From positions 1 to 22,127 of the forward strand of contig JAFGKO010000362.1 of assembly GCA_016928525.1 (NCBI GenBank): a stretch of 22,127 bases of DNA. The letters are read 5' to 3'. Made by a program: the position numbers and the translations under genes. The notes under the pieces were generated by a model that worked only from the letters and a program-made list of their open reading frames with translations, was not told the origin of the DNA and ran no database searches. This document shows, in pieces, positions 6,791-13,799 of the stretch; positions within the stretch are counted from its first letter, which is position 1, and each line of letters begins with the position of its first letter. This DNA comes from Anaerolineales bacterium (GTDB lineage: Bacteria > Chloroflexota > Anaerolineae > Anaerolineales > Villigracilaceae).

Positions 6791-7819
6791 CTTAACCAGC
6801 TTCGGCCCTTCTGGCGTATCCTGCACAGTCCAACCGAGTTCAGCAATCTCATCTCGCAGGCGATCGGATTCGGCCCAGTTTTTCTCGTCACGGGCCTTTT
6901 GTCGCTGTTCAACTAGAGCATGCACTTCTTCCGGCGTAGCATCCTCTTCAGTTTCACTCGCAGCCGCAACCATTTCCCAAGCATCTTGCGGGATGCCAGC
7001 ATGCAAGGGTTCGGGCAAGCGGAGTTCACCTAACTCGCTAAGGGGGAATTCAGAGCCAGTAGCGTACATTTCAGGGTCACACACGCGGACAATCGAAACG
7101 CTGCTCACGCCAAGTACATGACATTTACTGGCTTGAAAATCAAAGATAATGCCAGTATGTTCGTCTAATCCGAGTATGGTGTTTTCCGGCGGCAAAGTGT
7201 CGCACCACTGATTGAACCGGTCCAGGCCGATGAAACAACGGCTGGTATCCAGATCCACACCACCTTCGGCGTTGTTCCAATGCGGGATGAAGGAAAGGGT
7301 CATGCCATAGTCGGCGAACAGGCCGAGTCCGGGCAGGCTGTGTACGTCTTCGCCCACTTTGAAGATCTCGTAGACGGGCAAGGCCCAGGCGCCGACCGAA
7401 ATCGTTGCAGCGGAAGCAAATATCAACGTGGCCCCGAGGCGATGACGGGCCCGGATAATATTCCATGCCAGGCTGTCCTGTAACTGGCGGACAGCATACG
7501 TCGGGCTGCCGGGCCCCATAAAAATCATGTCGGCTGTGAGCAACGGTTTGAGTATTTCAGGATTGTCCGGGCTAAAGTCTATGCCACGCTTGCGGGCCGG
7601 GATCACATCGATCTGTGGCTTGTAATTCTGCAGGCGGGTCTGCATAAATTCAGTCACCCGCCCGGCAACCTGGTCGGAATTCAATTCGAAGCCAGCCGGG
7701 GTTTCTAGAACAGCAATTTTTAACGGTTGGGGCAGACTACGCGCCAGTGTTTCAAAAATGCGCCCGCCAGCCAGGGAGGTCTCACCAGAACCAAGAAAAG
7801 CAATTTGTCCTATAGGCAT
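6770..7819 (-). CDS. Peptidase S51/class I amidotransferase-like protein with cysteinyl-tRNA-synthetase-type C-terminal tail
   Basis: A 349-residue soluble protein. Residues 1-285 have the look of the S51/cyanophycinase-like flavodoxin-type fold: GQIAFLGSGETS at the start, IFMGPGSPTYAVRQL (99-113), and a nucleophile-elbow position ATLIFASAATISVGAWAL with S136. The usual GxSAG elbow is degenerate (A-S-A-A-T). Later comes TILGLDEHTGIIFDF, a family-like D/H segment. Residues about 297-345 closely resemble the C-terminal helical tail of cysteinyl-tRNA synthetase (VEQRQKARDEKNWAESDRLR followed by ELGWTVQDTPEGPK), but there is no synthetase catalytic domain. The start ATG lies 2 nt after the stop of the selenoprotein gene, so translation is probably coupled; no Shine-Dalgarno is seen. 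The last six residues (TPSVTS) are encoded by a palindromic element. The substrate is unknown, and automatic labels such as cysteinyl-tRNA synthetase would be wrong. Confidence 0.85.
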   Translation of the reverse strand: MPIGQIAFLGSGETSLAGGRIFETLARSLPQPLKIAVLETPAGFELNSDQVAGRVTEFMQTRLQNYKPQIDVIPARKRGIDFSPDNPEILKPLLTADMIFMGPGSPTYAVRQLQDSLAWNIIRARHRLGATLIFASAATISVGAWALPVYEIFKVGEDVHSLPGLGLFADYGMTLSFIPHWNNAEGGVDLDTSRCFIGLDRFNQWCDTLPPENTILGLDEHTGIIFDFQASKCHVLGVSSVSIVRVCDPEMYATGSEFPLSELGELRLPEPLHAGIPQDAWEMVAAASETEEDATPEEVHALVEQRQKARDEKNWAESDRLRDEIAELGWTVQDTPEGPKLVKTPSVTS

Positions 7820-7821
7820 GT

Positions 7822-8301
7822 TTATTCTGATGAGGCATTGAGTTCGTCTATTACCCGCAAAAGGGTTTCATTATCGGGAATATCGGACATGCTGTAACCA
7901 TAATGGATGTAACGAATAAAACCCCTCCGATCTACGACCGCATTCAAGGGCATGCGGCCAAGCTTGAATAAGTTGACTTCCTGCTTGAAAATCCTAGACA
8001 CCCGTTTACCCGGGTCGGGCAAGCCGGGAAATGGGAGCTTGTTTTCTTCCCAATAGCTGATAAACTTTTCTGGGGAATCCGGTCCAATCGCCAGGATTTC
8101 CGCATTTCGCGCTGCGAACTCAGGATAGCCATCTTGCAAGCGCGCCAACTGCGCACGGCAGAACGGTCACGTGAAACCGCGCAGGAATGCAAGTACAACG
8201 ATTTTCTTCCCGCGGAAATCAGATAGATGTATTTGATTCCCATGCAAATCGGGCAACTCGAAATTGGGCGCTTCTTGCCCATTGAATATTGCGTTACGCA
8301 T
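7822..8301 (-). CDS. Peroxiredoxin-like (AhpC/TSA, thioredoxin-fold) selenoprotein with in-frame UGA (Sec45)
   Basis: Read through the TGA at 8167-8169, the gene encodes 159 residues of one continuous AhpC/TSA-type thioredoxin fold. The N-terminal half (ATG at 8301) has GQEAPNFELPDLHGNQI, HLSDFRGKK, then VVLAFLRGFT. The TGA follows as residue 45, then PFC(48)RAQLARL. Cys relatives have CPFC or CPYC here, so the product is U45-P-F-C48, a UxxC redox motif. The C-terminal half continues with the expected ILAIGPDSPEKF, LPFPGLPDPGKRV and PLNAVVDRRGFIRYIHYG. A SECIS-like hairpin begins right after the UGA. GAAGG lies about 9 nt before the ATG. The role is probably thiol- or peroxide-linked redox chemistry in the cytoplasm; the true reductant is unknown. 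It is 26 nt downstream of the UDG gene and 2 nt before the S51-like gene. The alternative, a nonsense mutation, is less likely. Confidence 0.85.
8132..8169 (-). promoter_or_regulatory. Candidate bacterial SECIS element (UGA plus stem-loop)
   Basis: On the minus strand the UGA is at 8169-8167. After it, GUGCGC (8156-8151) pairs with GCGCGC (8145-8140), six pairs including one G-U, around the loop AGUUG (8150-8146). Below a 1x2 internal loop, UGC (8160-8158) pairs with GCA (8137-8135), and weaker pairs continue to 8163/8132. The loop starts 16 nt after the UGA and has G in its second position. Both agree with the published bacterial SECIS consensus (loop 16-37 nt away, G in the first two loop bases). 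Confidence 0.7.
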
Positions 8302-8327
8302 CTTTTTCAGCCTTCAACCTGCTTCCG

Positions 8328-8993
8328 TTATGCTCGCTCAACCAACTCCTTGACCTGCGTCCACATAGCATCGAACATCTCGACTGTCAATTTGCCGGTT
8401 AATGTGTTTTGCTGGCTGGGATGGTATGAACACACCAACCAGGGATTTGCTTCCAACCGAAACGCAGCACCGTGCGCAAATTTTTTGCCAGATTTGGGCT
8501 CAGAATATATGCGCAGGATTCTCTCAAATGCTATCCGACCCAAAAGGACGATCACTTTCGGCTGGATAAGTTCGATTTCGCGTTCCAAAAAGGGCTGACA
8601 ATTGTCCAGTTCTTCCGAGGTAGGTTTGTTCTTCGGTGGTGCACAGCGACCGGAGGCTGTGATGTACATATCTTTCAGTTTTAAATCATCGTCGCGCGAA
8701 ATCGATTCAGGCTGGGAAGCAAATCCCGCACGGTAGAGCGCCGGGAAGAGAAAGTTTCCCGAAGCATCGCCGGTGAATTGACGTCCGGTCCGGTTGGAGC
8801 CGTGTGCGCCGGGAGCCAAACCAACAACCAAGACGCGCGCATTCGGGTCGCCAAATCCAGGTACAGGTTTGCCCCAGTAGTCCCAATCCATGTAGGCCTT
8901 GCGCTTGGTGCGCGCCACTTCCTCGCGCCATGCTACCAGTCGCGGGCATTTGCGACAGGAGATGATTTCGCTGTTAAGTATGTCGATATTCAT
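8328..8993 (-). CDS. Family 5 (UDGb-type) uracil-DNA glycosylase with Fe-S cluster
   Basis: It removes uracil (and, in family 5, some other deaminated bases) from DNA as the first step of base excision repair. The 221-residue protein has an N-terminal cysteine pair C13-x2-C16 and a later Cys-x14-Cys (RCAPPKNKPTSEELDNC), the four ligands expected for the [4Fe-4S] cluster of families 4 and 5. Motif A reads GLAPGAHGSNRTGRQFTGD, the UDGb form lacking the usual polar catalytic residue, and motif B is SYHPSQQNT. I chose ATG 8993, which begins MNIDIL just before the first cysteines; an in-frame GTG at 9011 would add six residues. No Shine-Dalgarno is visible. A TATACA box lies 8 nt upstream of the ATG, which suggests a nearly leaderless mRNA. 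It appears to head the UDG/selenoprotein/S51-like cluster. Confidence 0.93.
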   Translation of the reverse strand: MNIDILNSEIISCRKCPRLVAWREEVARTKRKAYMDWDYWGKPVPGFGDPNARVLVVGLAPGAHGSNRTGRQFTGDASGNFLFPALYRAGFASQPESISRDDDLKLKDMYITASGRCAPPKNKPTSEELDNCQPFLEREIELIQPKVIVLLGRIAFERILRIYSEPKSGKKFAHGAAFRLEANPWLVCSYHPSQQNTLTGKLTVEMFDAMWTQVKELVERA

Positions 8994-9001
8994 AACAAAA
9001 C

Positions 9002-9007
9002 TGTATA
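9002..9007 (-). promoter_or_regulatory. Possible -10 box giving a leaderless UDG transcript
   Basis: TATACA on the minus strand ends 8 nt before the UDG ATG (8993), so transcription would begin at or next to the start codon. No convincing -35 or Shine-Dalgarno was found. Confidence 0.35.
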
Positions 9008-9029
9008 ACACACAAATTCACTTTTTACA

Positions 9030-9035
9030 TATAAT
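9030..9035 (+). promoter_or_regulatory. TATAAT -10 box upstream of the sensor gene
   Basis: A perfect TATAAT lies about 105 nt before the chosen start of the GGDEF sensor gene; the -35 region is weak (AACACA at 17 nt). An alternative weaker promoter is TTGATA at 9074 with a 17-nt spacer to TATGGG. Just downstream of the first box, ATCTCC-TT-GGAGAT (9044-9057) is a possible operator-like palindrome. Confidence 0.4.
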
Positions 9036-9140
9036 GCTACCCAATCTCCTTGGAGATCAGCCCGAAACTCCATTGATATAGTTGCAGATTTCACGTATGG
9101 GTATAGGGACAAAATTTAACAAGCGGGAGGAATGCTTGTA

Positions 9141-12100
9141 ATGAAAATTATCCGTTCTGTTGTGCTGGCCCTTGTGGGAGTTCTTTTATTTAATCCGGCG
9201 ACAATTGTTGCGCTACAAGCGCAAAACTCTCTTTTCAAGCTTGAAAACTCGTATCGTAGCTCTATACGCTTCGAGCGCCTGACGGTGGAAGATGGATTGC
9301 CACACGCCACTGTGTTATCCGTTTTGCAAGACCAGCAAGGCTTTATGTGGTTTACCACCCAGGACGGCCTCAGCCGCTATGATGGTACTTCATTTACTAC
9401 ATTTCTGCATGACGCGAATAATCCAAACAGCCTGAGTAACAATAACACTTTTGCGTTGATCGAAAGCCAAGATGGGTTGATCTGGGTTGGAACCGATCCC
9501 GGCGGGTTAAATGTTTATGATCCAAATACCGGGAAATTCAGCCTCTACCTGCATGATCCTGAAAATCCAAACAGCTTGGCGGATAACAGCATCTGGTCCC
9601 TTTTGGAAGACCAGGATGGCAGTATCTGGGTGGGCACACGAAACGGGTTAAGTCATCTCGACCGGGAAACAGGTATATTCAAAAATTATCTTCCTGACTC
9701 TGAAAATCCGCGCGCGCTGGCAGCGCCGGTGGTCTACCACCTTTACCAAGATAAAGCTGGCACAGTCTGGGTTGGTACCCGCCTCGGTCTGCAACGTTAC
9801 GACCCAGAAAGCGATGATTTCACGATATTTCAAAATAACCCAGACAACCCAGACAGCCTCAGCAACAACAACATCTGGGGAATGTTGGAAGACAGCCAGG
9901 GAAATTTTTGGATCGCTACGCGCGGCGGTGGACTCAATCTATTTGATCGCAGTTCCAACACGTTCACAGCCTATGAACATGACCCCAATGACCCTGCATC
10001 CATTAGCGACAACAGGCTTTGGAAAATCTATGAAGACCATTTGGACAATCTATGGATCACCACGGAAAACGGTGGTCTGAATTTATTCGACCGGGAGACA
10101 CAAAAGTTCACATCGTTCCAACACAACCCTAACGACCCATTCACGATCAGCAACAACGACACGTTCTGGATGACAGAAGACCGTTCCGGCGTACTGTGGA
10201 TTACCAGCCGGTATGGCGGCGTGAACAAGCTGTACCCGTCTCTGTCACGTTTCGGGCTTTATCGCAGCGTTGCAAACAATCCTAACTCATTATCGATCAA
10301 TTCTGTGTATTCAATTCTTGCCGAGAAAAACGGCATTATCTGGATCGGCACCTTTGGCGGCGGACTCAATCGCCTCGACCGCAAAACTGGGAGGATGACT
10401 GTTTTCAAAAATAACCCCGAAGACCCAACCAGCCTTTCCAACGATAAAATTTACTATATCTTCCGGGACGAAAGTGGCGTCCTGTGGTTAGCTACATCGG
10501 GCGGTGGGCTCAATCGTATGGACCCTTTCACCAGAGAATTTACTACTTACCGGTATTCATCTGAAGCACCTAATGTCATCGGTAGTGGTTTCCTGACCAC
10601 CCTCGAATCCGCGGGAGATGGACGTTTATGGGTAGGCACCCTCGGTTACGGGCTGGATCTATTCAATACAAAGACCGGCGAAATGGATGCCGAGTATTTT
10701 CACGATCCTGAAAATCCCGACTCTTTGTCAGAAGATACGATCTATGATCTAGCTGTAGATGCAACCGGCAAGGTATGGATCGCCACTGCGCGCGGCGGCT
10801 TGGAGTTATTTGATCCGGTCACAGGTATCTTCACGCATCACATGCGCGACTTCAATAACCCAAATAGCATTCTGGATAACCTAGTCCACGCAATTTACCT
10901 CGATGAAAAGAACGGTATCGTTTGGGCTGGCACAGCGGGCGGATTGAGTGGGCTGGAAATTGCCAGCGGACAATGGCAAAACTACACCACCCGCGATGGC
11001 CTGCCAAACAATACAATTGTGGGTATCCAACCCGGCAGCAACAATGATTTGTGGATCAGTACCAGTAAAGGCATCTGCAACTTCAAGCCAGTCACAAATA
11101 CTTTTCATAACTATGACGTGCGGGATGGCCTGCAAGGAGACCAATTTGGGATCGCCAGTTCACACCTGGGACCGGACGGCGAAATTTTCTTTGGTGGCTC
11201 GAACGGGCTGACTTTCTTCCACCCTGACACGTTAGCGTATAACGAACATCTACCCCAAATTGTTTTCACCGACTTTCAGCTTTTCAACAAAACTGTACCC
11301 GCGGGCAGCGAATTGTTACCCCAACCCATTGAAAAAACAAGTAAGCTCGTCCTTACACATGACCAAACGGTATTTACATTGAGTTTTGCGGCGCTCAACT
11401 ATCAAATTTCTTCAAAAAACCTGTACCAGTACAAAATGGACGGTTTCGACAAGGATTGGTCGCCGCCTCTTACCAAACGGGAAGCCACTTACACCAACCT
11501 GTCACCAGGAACCTATACGTTTATGGTACGGGCATCAAATAACGATGGTAAATGGAATGTCACGCCGGCGAAAATTGTGATCGAAATTTTGCCGCCCTGG
11601 TGGGGCACTTGGTGGTTCCGTATACTGGCCGTGCTCTCGGCGATCTTCCTCGTTTTGGGTGGCGTACAACTTCGCATCCGCAACATCAACAAGATCAACC
11701 GCGAATTGGAAAAACGCGTCAATGGCAGGACGAAAGAATTACAAGACGCCCAGGATCGCCTGCATCTGGCAAATGATGAACTCAAAAGACAACTTGAGGA
11801 GATTACCAAATTAGAAAAACAAGTACGCGAACAAGCCATCCGCGACGCGCTGACCGGGCTTTACAACCGCCACCATCTTTCAGAAGTGCTGGATATCGAG
11901 TTTAGCTATGCGAAGCGCAAGAAACATTCTATTGCCTTCATGTTAATGGACCTTGACCACTTCAAAAACATCAATGATGTTTACGGTCACCAGGCAGGTG
12001 ACCAGGCACTAAAGGCCGCAACTACGGTAATCCGGGAACAAATCCGTCGCAGCGATGTTGCTTTCCGCTACGGTGGGGAAGAATTCCTGGTCATTTTGCC

Positions 12101-12338
12101 AGAAATTACATTGGAAGATGGGGTGTATCGCGCAGAACAACTCTGCCAGGACATCAATGCGCTGGAAATCCCGTTCGAGGGGGAGATGATCCACATTAAT
12201 GCTTCGATTGGGGTGGCATTCTATCCGCAGCATGGCAATACAGACGACGAGATACTCAGCCGAGTCGATAAAGCCCTTTATCAAGCCAAAGCCACCGGAC
12301 GCAATAAGGTCGTACTCTATGCCCCTGAGAACGAATAA
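9141..12338 (+). CDS. Two-component-regulator propeller / Y_Y_Y / GGDEF diguanylate cyclase
   Basis: A 1065-residue membrane sensor predicted to make cyclic di-GMP. The N-terminal hydrophobic stretch (IIRSVVLALVGVLLFNP) is a signal peptide or anchor. Residues of about 40-700 hold 14 propeller repeats of the type G-x-[IL]-W-[IV]-G-T-x-x-GL-x-x-[YF]D, enough for two seven-bladed propellers, often joined by HDPxNPxSLS spacers. A Y_Y_Y domain (about 745-815) follows, with a transmembrane helix (about 825-845), a coiled coil (EKRVNGRTKELQDAQ...), and a GGDEF domain from about 890. The active site is GGEEF (near residue 978) and RRSD, five residues before it, is an inhibitory I-site. DLDHFKNINDVYGH is also conserved. 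There is no kinase or EAL domain. GGGAGG is 10 nt before ATG 9141 but only 1 nt before ATG 9132, so 9141 is chosen. The ligand is unknown; such propellers usually sense sugars or other periplasmic ligands. Confidence 0.95.
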   Translation: MKIIRSVVLALVGVLLFNPATIVALQAQNSLFKLENSYRSSIRFERLTVEDGLPHATVLSVLQDQQGFMWFTTQDGLSRYDGTSFTTFLHDANNPNSLSNNNTFALIESQDGLIWVGTDPGGLNVYDPNTGKFSLYLHDPENPNSLADNSIWSLLEDQDGSIWVGTRNGLSHLDRETGIFKNYLPDSENPRALAAPVVYHLYQDKAGTVWVGTRLGLQRYDPESDDFTIFQNNPDNPDSLSNNNIWGMLEDSQGNFWIATRGGGLNLFDRSSNTFTAYEHDPNDPASISDNRLWKIYEDHLDNLWITTENGGLNLFDRETQKFTSFQHNPNDPFTISNNDTFWMTEDRSGVLWITSRYGGVNKLYPSLSRFGLYRSVANNPNSLSINSVYSILAEKNGIIWIGTFGGGLNRLDRKTGRMTVFKNNPEDPTSLSNDKIYYIFRDESGVLWLATSGGGLNRMDPFTREFTTYRYSSEAPNVIGSGFLTTLESAGDGRLWVGTLGYGLDLFNTKTGEMDAEYFHDPENPDSLSEDTIYDLAVDATGKVWIATARGGLELFDPVTGIFTHHMRDFNNPNSILDNLVHAIYLDEKNGIVWAGTAGGLSGLEIASGQWQNYTTRDGLPNNTIVGIQPGSNNDLWISTSKGICNFKPVTNTFHNYDVRDGLQGDQFGIASSHLGPDGEIFFGGSNGLTFFHPDTLAYNEHLPQIVFTDFQLFNKTVPAGSELLPQPIEKTSKLVLTHDQTVFTLSFAALNYQISSKNLYQYKMDGFDKDWSPPLTKREATYTNLSPGTYTFMVRASNNDGKWNVTPAKIVIEILPPWWGTWWFRILAVLSAIFLVLGGVQLRIRNINKINRELEKRVNGRTKELQDAQDRLHLANDELKRQLEEITKLEKQVREQAIRDALTGLYNRHHLSEVLDIEFSYAKRKKHSIAFMLMDLDHFKNINDVYGHQAGDQALKAATTVIREQIRRSDVAFRYGGEEFLVILPEITLEDGVYRAEQLCQDINALEIPFEGEMIHINASIGVAFYPQHGNTDDEILSRVDKALYQAKATGRNKVVLYAPENE

Positions 12339-12372
12339 CCACTTTGCCCGCCACGCCAACAATCATGATTCA

Positions 12373-12400
12373 AATAGGCTACCCCGCAAGGTAGCCTATT
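12373..12400. terminator. Bidirectional terminator between sensor and AlaX-type gene
   Basis: AATAGGCTACC and GGTAGCCTATT form an 11-bp perfect stem around CCGCAA. On the plus strand it is followed by GTGTTT, 35 nt past the sensor stop codon. On the minus strand its arm contains the last codons and the TAG (12379-12381) of the convergent editing-protein gene. Confidence 0.8.
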
Positions 12401-13578
12401 GTGTTTGCAAACAGATCTTTCAAGCTTGACTCGTCCGCTACCCCTCCCCCCTGCGCCAATATTGGATCGCCACCACCGCGACCGCCAAGTGGGGCCAGAT
12501 GCTTGTTGAGTAGATCGAGCGCATCAACACCGCTGTCTTTGGCGCAGGCGGCCACCATAGAGAGTTTCTTCCCATCGAAAGAAACCAGCATAGCGACCAT
12601 GCCAGACATGTTGCACAACTTCGCCCCCAACTGGCGCAAGTCGGCTGCAGGGCGGTCGTGGAACAGGGCCGTGACAAGGCGCAGCGGACCCACCGTCTGT
12701 GCAGAAGCGACCAGTTGGTCGGCCTCAGCAGCCAAAAGTCCCGAACGAAGCGTTTCCAGCTCGGTTTGGGCCGCCTTGAGTTGGTCGAGTTTGCGTTCCA
12801 GCACAGCGGGCATCCCGTCCAGTCCTGTTTCCAATAGAGCGGCAGCCTGCTGGGCTGCCTCCTGGTAGGCGTTGAAATAGTCCAGCGCCTGGTATCCGGC
12901 CACGAAATGGACACGCAGCTTCTGGTTGACGCGCTCGGTCTTGACGATCTTGAGCAGGCCGATCATGCCGGTATTGGGGCAGTGTGTGCCACCGCAGGGG
13001 GTGTAATCGAAGCCATCTACCTCGACGACGCGGATCAGTCCGCTGACCTTGGGCGGCTTGCGCACGGGCAGGCGGGCGATCTCCTCCTGGGTAACGTGGT
13101 AGCTCTTGACGGAACGGTTCTCGAAGAAAATATCGTTGGCAAAGGCTTCAGCGCGGCGCAGGATTTCAGGAGCCACTTCGCCCACTTCCAGGTCGATAGT
13201 AGACGGGTTCTCGCCGTTGATGTTGGCTGAGAGGCTATCGATGTCGGCCACTTCAAGGAAAGCCGCCGAAAGGATATGCTGGGCAGTATGGTGCTGCATG
13301 GCGCGGATACGGCGCTCTCGGTCAATGCGGGCGGGATACTCGCCAGGTGTGAGAGCCTTGTCCGTGACGTGGAGGATGTCACCGTTATCTTTGTAGACAT
13401 CAAGGACGCAGGCTTCGCCGATGGAACCGGTATCGTGTTCCTGGCCACCGCTAGTGGGATAGAAATACGTGCGCGGCAGGATAAGCCCGAACCTGCCCCC
13501 GTCTAATGGGCGGGATGCGGCCACCTGGGCGGTGAATTCGAGGGTGAGCGGGTCATCGAAGTAGAGTTGTTCGGTCAT
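12379..13578 (-). CDS. Alanyl-tRNA editing protein, AlaX-L type with DHHA1 domain
   Basis: A stand-alone homologue of the AlaRS editing half. It is expected to hydrolyse Ser-tRNA(Ala) or Gly-tRNA(Ala) in trans, which protects against mistranslation. The 399-residue protein has a small N-terminal beta domain with FYPTSGGQEHDTG, then the zinc site: H97-x3-H101 (HHTAQH) and C195-x3-H199 (CGGTHC). A coiled linker (about 260-300) and a C-terminal DHHA1-like domain ending GGRGGGDPILAQGGG follow. There is no aminoacylation domain, so it is not AlaRS. The start is ATG 13578 (MTEQLYFDDP), preceded by GGAAA; two upstream starts (ATG 13587, GTG 13596) lack an RBS. A promoter, ATGTCA-17-TAGAAT, lies at 13609-13637. 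It is separated from queA by a cluster of palindromic elements. Residues 1-399 are complete for the long AlaX type. Confidence 0.93.
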   Translation of the reverse strand: MTEQLYFDDPLTLEFTAQVAASRPLDGGRFGLILPRTYFYPTSGGQEHDTGSIGEACVLDVYKDNGDILHVTDKALTPGEYPARIDRERRIRAMQHHTAQHILSAAFLEVADIDSLSANINGENPSTIDLEVGEVAPEILRRAEAFANDIFFENRSVKSYHVTQEEIARLPVRKPPKVSGLIRVVEVDGFDYTPCGGTHCPNTGMIGLLKIVKTERVNQKLRVHFVAGYQALDYFNAYQEAAQQAAALLETGLDGMPAVLERKLDQLKAAQTELETLRSGLLAAEADQLVASAQTVGPLRLVTALFHDRPAADLRQLGAKLCNMSGMVAMLVSFDGKKLSMVAACAKDSGVDALDLLNKHLAPLGGRGGGDPILAQGGGVADESSLKDLFANTIGYLAG

Positions 13579-13608
13579 TATTTCCATGAAGGGCACGGAT
13601 TTTCACGA

Positions 13609-13637
13609 ATTCTAACAAAAAATTGGACGCCTGACAT
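13609..13637 (-). promoter_or_regulatory. Sigma70-like promoter of the AlaX-type gene
   Basis: On the minus strand ATGTCA (13632-13637, 4/6 match) is 17 nt from TAGAAT (13609-13614, 5/6 match). It predicts a leader of about 25 nt before ATG 13578. Confidence 0.5.
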
Positions 13638-13650
13638 TTTCGAGAAATCG

Positions 13651-13724
13651 GTGGTCGAGTAGCCCCGAGTGCAATTCGAGGGGTATATCGCCCGCCCCGG
13701 ACCATGGCGGGCCGGGGAGACCAC
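13651..13724. repeat. Composite palindromic element, GTGGTC...GACCAC
   Basis: The outer arms GTGGTC (13651-13656) and GACCAC (13719-13724) bracket smaller palindromes: CCCC...GGGG around 13663-13683 and CCCGCC...GGCGGG around 13691-13712. The arm continues as GTGGTCGAGTAG, matching the arm of the element at 13757-13793. Confidence 0.55.
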
Positions 13725-13725
13725 T

Positions 13726-13756
13726 CATTTCAAGAAAGCTTAGGCTTTTTGAAAAT
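13726..13756. repeat. A/T-rich hairpin between two palindromic elements
   Basis: CATTTCAAGAAAGCT and the reverse of AGGCTTTTTGAAAATG pair over about 14 positions with one bulge and two mismatches. On the plus strand, TTTTTG is inside the stem, so it is not a classic terminator. Confidence 0.5.
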
Positions 13757-13793
13757 GTTGGTCTCGATATGGCCTTCGGCCTACTCGACCAAC
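13757..13793. repeat. REP-like palindrome, GTTGGTC...GACCAAC with GGCC-TTC-GGCC
   Basis: GTTGGTC (13757-13763) pairs with GACCAAC (13787-13793), and GGCC-TTC-GGCC (13771-13781) forms an inner hairpin. It lies directly after the queA stop codon on the minus strand (queA ends at 13800) and could help end the queA transcript. Confidence 0.65.
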
Positions 13794-13799
13794 GGTGCG

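Noticed and set aside
7822..8148. A 108-codon frame starting at TTG 8148, after the TGA
   Set aside because: It lacks the first strand, the APDF-like start and the redox motif of the fold, while the frame before the TGA encodes exactly those parts. The full 159-residue reading with Sec is better supported.
9044..9057. ATCTCC-TT-GGAGAT as a definite operator
   Set aside because: It is short and single, and GGAGAT resembles ordinary purine-rich leader sequence; noted only as possible.
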